The notes beneath the pieces were generated by a model. The model saw nothing but the letters and a program-made list of their open reading frames with translations, had not been told where the DNA came from and searched no databases. From assembly GCA_037974665.1 (NCBI GenBank), contig CM075764.1:81491825-81555824 (forward strand): a DNA stretch of 64,000 bases, read 5' to 3'. The DNA comes from Ehretia macrophylla (taxonomy: Eukaryota > Streptophyta > Magnoliopsida > Boraginales > Ehretiaceae). A program made the translations under genes and the position numbers. Positions 57,040 through 64,000 of the stretch are shown here, piece by piece. Positions within the stretch are counted from its first letter, which is position 1, and every line of letters begins with the position of its first letter.

Positions 57040-59537
57040 TGTAACGCCCGAGTTTTTTGCCTGCATTCACTTATTGTTGCATCCATTAATTGCGCATTTA
57101 ATTCTGTGCTTTACTTGTTGTCTTTCTTAGTTACTATTCATTCCATTTTTCAAATACTTAATTACATTGAATTAGTATTTTTATTAAATCATATTAATTG
57201 CCATAGGAATGGGAAAAATGAGCAATTGAGCTAGGAACGATAGAGCACTTGTTTAGAAAATGTGTTTAGCATACTAAGAATAGTGTTACGTAACATAACT
57301 TAGTATTTTAATTAGCTAGCATTCATTTTGCACCTTAGGCTCGTTTTAAAGTTAACAACGTTCACTTTAGGAAGCCTCTTAAACACCAACTTGACCCCAC
57401 ATTTTATATAACTCAACATATACCTCCTAACTCATAAAAACAAAAAACAAAAAAAGATTAAGTTGAATTTCACTGTGCTGAACCCAATAGCAACTAGAGA
57501 GGAAAATGAGTGATTTTTCATCTTCAAATCTTCAAACCAAGCCAAGCCAAGCTAGGAGCAAGTAGTTTAGGATGTTTACAAGCCTCCCGAGAGTTCCTAC
57601 GCGCATTGGTGAGGGTTTTCATGCTTAGTTGCGCATTTTAATATTGTTGCTCATTTCTTGATTTGTTAGAAATACTATCAAATGCTATTTCAAAGCTTAT
57701 CTATGCTATTATACCTTGTATATAAGTGCTAGAGAACACATTTAAGCCGTTGGTTTGCATTTTAAAAGGTAGAAATCAATGGTTAATTCGTAGGGGTGAA
57801 TAGTGACGGGATTTCTAGGGTTTTGTGTATTTGTGCGTATTAACTTGATTCAATGCTTATAATAGATGCCTTAGGTGCTACTAAAGGTAGTCCAATAGCC
57901 CTGTGCACTTGAATTACTCTAAACTTGCATAAAATGTGAATTAACCGACTTTATAAAAGGGGTTTCGGGGTTAATTCTAATCCGGGTGGATTCGGGCTTC
58001 ACATTTGGTATTCTTAGGCTACCTAGGTACTATAGAAGCTTTGCTGACCCTTGTTTGAAGCCCGGTTGAGGTATATGTAGTTCAAAGCTATAAGAGGAAA
58101 ATTGGGGCTTTTGAGATAATTGCGGGTAATTGAATGTGTTTGAGGGTTATAGGGGTACCTTAAGGGTTAGTTAGAAGATTGGTATTGTTTCCCTTTGAAT
58201 TTGAAACATTAACTTGAGTTTGGAAGGAAAACGGATTGAATAACAAAGGGGTTTAAGGGCAAATTCGATTGTCACTCGCATCTAAAACCTTGGCATGACT
58301 CCTTATGTGTTTAAATATGGTTTCAAGTTGTTTCGGAGCTTTTGACATAATTCTATGGATATCTTGTATATGCTCCTTTGTGAAATTACTTAATTGCTTG
58401 TATAACTGCTTCTATTCTAATTGTTCCGAGGTCAACCTACTTTGTTGATCCTCCTACGTGTTATTGCTTATATTGTTGATATTGACTTGCCATTGTTAAG
58501 TGTATTGCATAGTGGTTGCGCAACCATAGTGTCAGGGGCGGTTGTATTGAATATCGGCTGGGCGGTAGAGGGCTTGTCAGTGGATATTAAAACTCCGTAC
58601 CCTATTCCTTTACTCGCCTGGTACAGAGATTGTCGGGGGGTGTTGGGTCGTAGGATTATCGGGGTACATCCGGAGTACACCCACTGGAGTGTTTGGGTTA
58701 TGCCGTCTTATCGTGATCGAGATCGTGGTTCGTGGATCGTGAATGAAGATCAAGTGAAGATTGGAGTGTTGGGGATAAGTGTAATGTATCATTTTACTGT
58801 GTGGTTACTTAAGCTATTGTTATTCCTTGAATGGTTTAATTGCTATTATTGTTTAACTGTATTACCTGTTGCATTGCACGCCCCGGGAGACTTTATCCCT
58901 CATTGGGCAACAGTGGTTGCTCATACCTCGATATATGTTTTAGGAAGTGCTAAGGCTGATCCCCAGCTAGTTGAGGTGATAGTGGAAGAGGAAGAAGTAC
59001 AAGCAGAGCCTTTTCCCTTGTTGCTGTGTATTTGTTGTCTGAGGTGGATGTGCTTTCTTGTTACTACATAGCGTAATTGTATTGCTATATTATGTTCTAT
59101 TTTGTGGCCTAAAGGCTATGTATATTCTTGTAGTTACAAGTTGAAAGATAGTTGGTTGTAGAGTTAGATTGAAGAAACCATGGTTTGTAATAACTATGTT
59201 CTATTTCTAGCTACTTGCATGCTTGGATGTGTATGTTCTAAAGTATGCTTGGTTTCAACTTCTAGGAATGTTCCAATGTTATTTTAGAATGGCATGTTAA
59301 ACGGATTTATGAAGAAGTTAAGTTGGTTGCATGCTTGTGTGATTGTGAGCTGTTGTATGCTTCGAGGCTCGGATGGCCTTGAACCTTTGAACTTTAGTTA
59401 TAAAAGCTTGTCTTGTTGTATTGTGGCTTTAATTGAGTGATTACAGGTTTTCAGAATGTCCACGGTACAGAAGAGACTCTGTTTGTGTGTCGGGTCCAGA
59501 CTTAACCTTTAGCGTGGGGTTGGGTCGGGGCGTGACA
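57040..59537 (+). mobile_element. Solo LTR, A type, inside element C's 3' LTR
   Basis: TGTAACGCCCGAG ... TCGGGGCGTGACA, 2498 bp, with a perfect target repeat TACAA (57035-57039, 59538-59542). The other C LTR shows the unbroken site (ACATACAATATC at about 63664). Start and length match the A LTRs, though sequence is well diverged. Palindrome GGTTGCGCAACC at 58514-58525. Confidence 0.95.
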
Positions 59538-59843
59538 TACAATATCTAGCATGTAAGCTCCTTTAGTATTAGCTCATAATATTGAGGACTTACAAGTTGA
59601 CCACTTAATAACAACACCTACCAGTAGTAACCACTAGATACACCAAGTAACTACAATGCTTTTGCATTAGCCTAACTTAAACAGTTAATTTCCCTACCTT
59701 CCTAAACTCCAATTACTCTGATTTTGGCATAGAATCGAAGCTTATCGAATGTAGATAGTTCTAGAATCAAACAGAACTCAATTCGGAGTTGAATTTAGTG
59801 AGATATGGCCTTTAAAAAAATACTGCGCAAAAGGGGAGAGGCA

Positions 59844-59879
59844 GTCGGACGAGGGAGTCGAACGAGACCCTCGTCCAAC
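59844..59879. repeat. Strong GC-rich inverted repeat in the left LTR of element C
   Basis: GTCGGACGAGGG (59844-59855) pairs with CCCTCGTCCAAC (59868-59879), 11 of 12 bases, loop 12. A second, looser set of GTCGACT-like inverted text follows to 59945. It stands out in AT-rich sequence. Confidence 0.85.
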
Positions 59880-60489
59880 TCTTTCGACTGACTCAAGTAG
59901 TAGGAGTCAGGTGAGCTCCCTCGATCGACTCCTTTGATTGGCTCAAGCTGTCAAGGTCATTCCAAGCCCCATTTTCATGTTCTTTCCTTCTTTCTTCTTT
60001 AATCTTGCTTCAATCAAGTTCATACCTCAAATTCTTTTCAATTACAACTTTATTAACATCATCTAGCATCAAAATCATCATAGAAGCAACAAAAGTAATC
60101 AACCAACAACTACAATACATTTTCAAACTCAATCATCAAGATTTGTTTCTAGAATTGCTTATTCTATTTTCATACTTCAAATCAAGTGTAGTAATCATAT
60201 TTTGCATTTTGATAGCTTACAAGAACGAGAATAAGCACAATGGAGCTTAATCATTAAGTCTTGAAACCTTAGAAAACCAAACCAAATTCAAATCCATCAT
60301 CTAACATGCATATTAGCTCAATAATGCTTTACACACATATAGATCACTCTACCATGAGTTGTATGCCTTTATAAAATATTTGAAAATTATCCCTCACCTT
60401 TGATCTTGTGCCCTAGAAGCAAGAGAGAAGCAAGACACACTTAAAGCTAGCTAGAAGGTGTATGAAATAGCTTGAAAATGATTGAAATC

Positions 60490-60540
60490 TCTTCTTCCTC
60501 TTCCTCTTCTTCTTCTTCTTCTTCTTCTTCTTCTTTTCTC
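60490..60540. repeat. (TTC)n microsatellite
   Basis: CTTCTTC run; on the other strand it reads as a spurious poly-Glu frame. Confidence 0.95.
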
Positions 60541-60656
60541 TTTTCTTTTTTCCTGATGGTTTGATCATGTAGTGTGTGTGTTGTGTGTGAACTGGGTATG
60601 TGTATGTATGTAATGTTTTGTGTGTGTGTAGTGTATATATATTTGTATGTTGTGTA

Positions 60657-60657
<1 letters not shown>

Positions 60658-60702
<45 letters not shown>
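60658..60702. repeat. (TA)n microsatellite
   Basis: About 22 TA units between two TGTG-rich stretches. Confidence 0.95.
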
Positions 60703-60705
<3 letters not shown>

Positions 60706-60990
60706 GTAGGTAGGATGTTTTGTTTGGTTGCCAAAAGACAAGAGTGCCCTTGAACCAAAAGTGTATTTACAAGCTTGCCATTTGGTTCTAATTTAAGTAT
60801 TCTAGTTAGCTAGTATGATGGTGTAGGATATTAGCCCTTACGATATTTAAAATACTCAAATGTACGAAATAGAATTTAAATGTACGTTAAACGATGTAAA
60901 TGCACGAAAAATAATTCAAATGCACGTAAATCAATGTAAACACATGTTAAATGATATGATATGCACATGGGCTTTGTGCGGGGTCTCACA

Positions 60991-61026
60991 TCCTCCCCAC
61001 CTTAACAGAGTTGCGCCCTCGCAACT
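60991..61026 (-). other. Polypurine tract and hairpin of element C
   Basis: On the minus strand the purine run AAGGTGGGGAGGA (60991-61003) adjoins the LTR. Next to it AGTTGCGAGGGCGCAACT (61009-61026) is a perfect 7-bp stem with loop AGGG. Compared with A and D the second pair from the bottom is G-C instead of A-T, a paired change that keeps the stem. Confidence 0.9.
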
Positions 61027-62517
61027 CCTTTATCGTTCACACAACTACATTAAACCCCACATTCATTTTCAAGCTTCCAAAGAATCATATTTCATAACTC
61101 TGACTCAAGATATCAAGTTCAAACCTATTTACACAACATGGTCATAACTAATTTCACCCCGTTAGATTTCAATCCTTGTCATGCCTCCTTACTTCTATCC
61201 TTAGGAAATCGAGCACTACACTCTTATAATATTTCTAACTCATTTCAAAACCAAGCAAGAATCTCTTGAAATCAATAAGTAACACTCAAGGTCATTTGAG
61301 ATACCTTCTAGCACCAAGTGGCTTTGTATGCCTATCCTTATCTTATTACACTTTCCAATTCACATATAACATAAGACACCTTAGTTAACTAGGTACCTTG
61401 ACTTTTTAGCACGATATAATACCACAATTCTTCAGGTAACATCTAGATGTCAAACCTTAGCTCAAATCATTGCATCAAACAAGAGCATATTCAATAACAC
61501 CTATGTCATAATCAATAAGCCATTCTAGCACAATCATAGGTTACAACACCCAAGGCTAGTACCTAATGTTGGGGGTTTCATTCAAGTCCAAATTCACATA
61601 TATTACTCCATGTCTATTATCCATCAAGATGTCCTAGCACTAGTAACAACTTAGCATCCGTATATGAGAGTCCTGGCCATGGATATATATAAACTTCATA
61701 TTCACTTATTATACCCTTTGTGCATAACTTGTACTCCTAGGTGCACTTACAACACTAAATATGCTAATGGTTCAAAACTTGATCATATTATAGCTATCGC
61801 TAATCAGTTTATATGTATCGTATATCTCAACCACACTTACTACATAAATTTTTCCTTTACCAATACTCCAAACTCTCTAAATAGTTATACTAGTCACCAA
61901 GATCCATAATCTGAGTTCTAGGATTCTTGCATCTAACTAGTGCAATCAACACCTAGTTACTAGCGAATAAGAACTTAACCCTACCAATATTCCGCTAATT
62001 TTCCCAAAGATCCACTGCGTCTAAAACATCTTAGCCTAATCTAAACCTTATAATCCATGAATAAATAAATCCATCAATGACCATTAAGGATAAACAACTC
62101 CGAATGCATATTAAACATCAATAACTATTATAAGTTCTCTAAGATCTAACTTACAATCTACATAGCATTAAATCCATCCTCATAGTCCCTTTCCATTTAT
62201 GGGTATGAATGTCACTCATGATTGTATGTTATGCATTACGTGATATATGAATTATATGACATGTATGCACGATATGAAACAAGAGTACATGTCTTATTAA
62301 TACTCCTAATCATGCATCTTTAGAATTATATCTAACACATGTATTTCATATAAGCAAGAAACATTTATGGCATGATAGGCATATAAGATTCACACAAGCA
62401 CGTATATGACGTTAGCTCATATAAGCACATACAGACACCCAAGCATGTTCCCATCCTAGGTCTCCTATTCGCAGACCAGGGGTTCTACACCCAGCTTGCG
62501 CCTAGTTATCTAGCTAA
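61027..62517 (-). other. Interior of element C, no gene seen
   Basis: About 1.5 kb, AT-rich, with only short frames on either strand and no gag, protease or pol motif. I see no tandem repeat here, unlike the interiors of A, D and H. Confidence 0.75.
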
Positions 62518-62529
62518 GCTCTGATACCA
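62518..62529 (-). other. Primer binding site of element C
   Basis: GCTCTGATACCA (TGGTATCAGAGC on the element's strand), 8 bases from the LTR at 62538. Confidence 0.95.
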
Positions 62530-62537
62530 CTCAAAGG

Positions 62538-63841
62538 TGTCATGCCCTAACCCCAACCCATCACTAGGCTAAGGTCAAAACATGACGTTCGTAACTTTAT
62601 TCATGAGATTAACAACTTAATAGATTTAAAACCTATGAATAATAATTTAATAACCTGTATATCCATTAAAAATACCCCAAATAGTTTCCAAAGACTTTCA
62701 AAATTCTCCCAAGCTATCAGCCTTAAAGGTTCATAACACCCTGTTACATATTTACAAGACCTGAATCCACCTGTTCAACATCTCAACCTAGGTCTCATAA
62801 GTAAAAAAAATAAATCTTAGCTAGGTATTTAGTTAACTAAAAGAATATACAATAGAACAAATAGCTCAATTTATAAAATCATGCTCTACATAACAAGAAA
62901 TGAATCTCTTTAAGCAAGGACGAAGTTCACATAATTCATGTATCCAACTCATCAACTCAACAAAGCTTGCAACCACATGGGAGATTGCTCGGGCTAATCT
63001 TCACCTGAAATGTTGAAAAATGGGTGAGCTAATCCTACATATAGCTCGTGAGGATGGAATAAGAAGGGTTTTCACAAAGGTTTTTATCTTTTCATAAATG
63101 TTTTAACAATCGTGCAATGCATAGAATATCTTAATGAGTACATTCATTAGCAATCATAAATCATATATTCTCCCGAGGTATCATTGGTTCCCGACGATTA
63201 GGTTGTTCCGGGGTATTCAATGGCGCTTGGCAAGAGAAGGAATTAATACTTCATATCTTTCCCCGAGGTATCATTGGTTCTCGGCGTTTAGATTGTTCCA
63301 GGGTATTCAATGGCGCTCGGCAAGAGAAAGAATCAACATAATCATAAATCACATCTTCTCCCGATGTATCATTGGTTCTCGACAATTAGATTGTTCTAGG
63401 GTATTCAATGGCGATCAGCAAGAGAAGAAAACAATACGATGGTAGTCGAGTTATACCGGCAAGCCCAATACTGCCCGGAGTTCCCGTCACTACCTCATTC
63501 AAATATGGTTGCAACCTAACTGCGCAATTACAATTCATATACATATGCATTTTACATAAGCATACAAGTTCAATCAATCATGTGGCATATTCAAGTACCT
63601 TCCATACTTTGCATCATGTAAACATGTCAAGCATTTATCATGCACTCCTAAGGACATGTAACACATACAATATCTAACATGTAAGCTCCTTTAGTATTAG
63701 CTCATAATATTAAGGACTTACAAGTTGGCCACTTAATAACAACACCTACCAATAGTAACCACTAGATACACCAAGTAACTTCAATGCTTTTGCATTAGTC
63801 TAACTTAAACAATTAATTTCCCTACCTTCCTAAACTCCAAT
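62538..63841 (-). repeat. 5' LTR of element C, visible part
   Basis: Matches 55903-57039 and 59543-59713. Holds three tandem units (63165-63440) and palindrome GGTTGCAACC (63507-63516). Broken at 63842 by a D-type LTR. Confidence 0.93.
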
Positions 63842-64000
63842 TGTGAAACCCCAGATTTCGTTTATACGTGAATTAGCGTGTTTTGACCTGTATATGTGGT
63901 ATATGAGTTAAAATGTGCTAATTCTGTGATTTATATTCCTATTACATACTAAGTGTGCATTCATGAAATTTTTATAAAAAACGGCATTGAAAATTTTATT
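63842..64000 (+). repeat. Start of a D-type LTR, runs off right edge
   Basis: TGTGAAACCCCAGATTTCG and the following text, including GTGCATTCATGAAATTTTTA, match the start of the D LTR (33887) at roughly three bases in four. CCAAT (63837-63841) should be its target repeat; the left C LTR has the unbroken site at 59709-59713. Confidence 0.88.

Larger units (their letters stand above)
55903..60990 (-). repeat. 3' LTR of element C, interrupted by an A-type solo LTR
   Basis: TGTCACGGCCC ... GGGGTCTCACA. The parts 55903-57039 and 59543 onward match 62538-63841 in order. Contains three tandem copies of an 85-95 bp unit (56526-56810), palindrome GGTTGCAACC (56876-56885), a strong inverted repeat (59844-59879) and two microsatellites. 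Confidence 0.93.
55903..64000 (-). mobile_element. Element C: gene-less LTR element, runs off right edge
   Basis: Minus strand. 3' LTR 55903-60990 (about 2.6 kb net of a nested solo LTR), polypurine tract and hairpin 60991-61026, interior to 62537, primer site 62518-62529, 5' LTR from 62538. The interior is about 1.5 kb without any readable gag or pol. The LTRs differ by several per cent by eye, more near the LTR start, so it is older than A, D and H. The base run AGAAG before 55903 should be its target repeat; the partner lies outside. Confidence 0.92.

Noticed and set aside
58421-59071. 216-codon plus-strand open frame
   Set aside because: It lies wholly within the A-type solo LTR 57040-59537 and matches the palindrome/stem region of that LTR; no protein family seen.
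60447-60758. Frame with poly-Glu and Ile-Tyr repeats
   Set aside because: It is translation of the TTC and TA microsatellites.

Overview
The window looks like transposon-packed, gene-poor nuclear DNA of a flowering plant, most likely a dicot. The sequence is AT-rich. Nearly everything recognisable is plant-type LTR retrotransposon, mostly Ty3/gypsy with the initiator-Met tRNA primer site TGGTATCAGAGC, plus one Ty1/copia element, a LINE scrap, a tRNA-type SINE candidate and a MITE-like repeat. I found no host gene that I would defend. Species cannot be told from the sequence.

Layout. (1) 1-14991: a minus-strand Ty3/gypsy element (B), the only one with recognisable pol. Its gag is split by a solo LTR (E, 5744-12077, repeat GTTCA), which is itself split by another solo LTR (F1, 7547-9847). 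(2) 14992-21480: the most host-like stretch, with a minus-strand promoter/leader and short reading frame at B's edge, a SINE candidate, tandem duplications, a MITE-like repeat, a LINE fragment and a possible copia LTR. (3) 21480-33886: a minus-strand Ty1/copia element with its leader. Its integrase is split by a solo gypsy LTR (21967-29987, repeat TTAAT), which holds a young whole-looking element A (23338-28853, repeat GGCCT) of two 2.5-kb LTRs around only 495 bp. (4) 33887-50679: element D, whole at its ends (repeat GAGAA), with gag but little pol. It contains solo LTR F2 (38397-40951, repeat GCGTT) and, in its 3' LTR, the gene-less element H (42876-49893, repeat AGGCT). (5) 50680-55902: older unresolved sequence split by solo LTR G (52236-55768, repeat CCTTT). 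(6) 55903-64000: element C on the minus strand, with a gene-less 1.5-kb interior. Its left LTR holds an A-type solo LTR (57040-59537, repeat TACAA), and its right LTR holds the start of a D-type LTR at 63842, running off the window.

How the parts work together. A, C and H carry no recognisable protein gene but keep LTR ends, primer site and polypurine tract. D keeps gag only. They look like non-autonomous passengers of a pol-bearing relative such as B. Their LTR families differ a lot in sequence yet share small inverted-repeat motifs at matching places, and several have paired changes that preserve the stem. There are three such motifs inside the LTRs and one hairpin against the polypurine tract. 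This shared structured block is the most interesting signal in the window. LTR-pair similarity was judged by eye, not computed.
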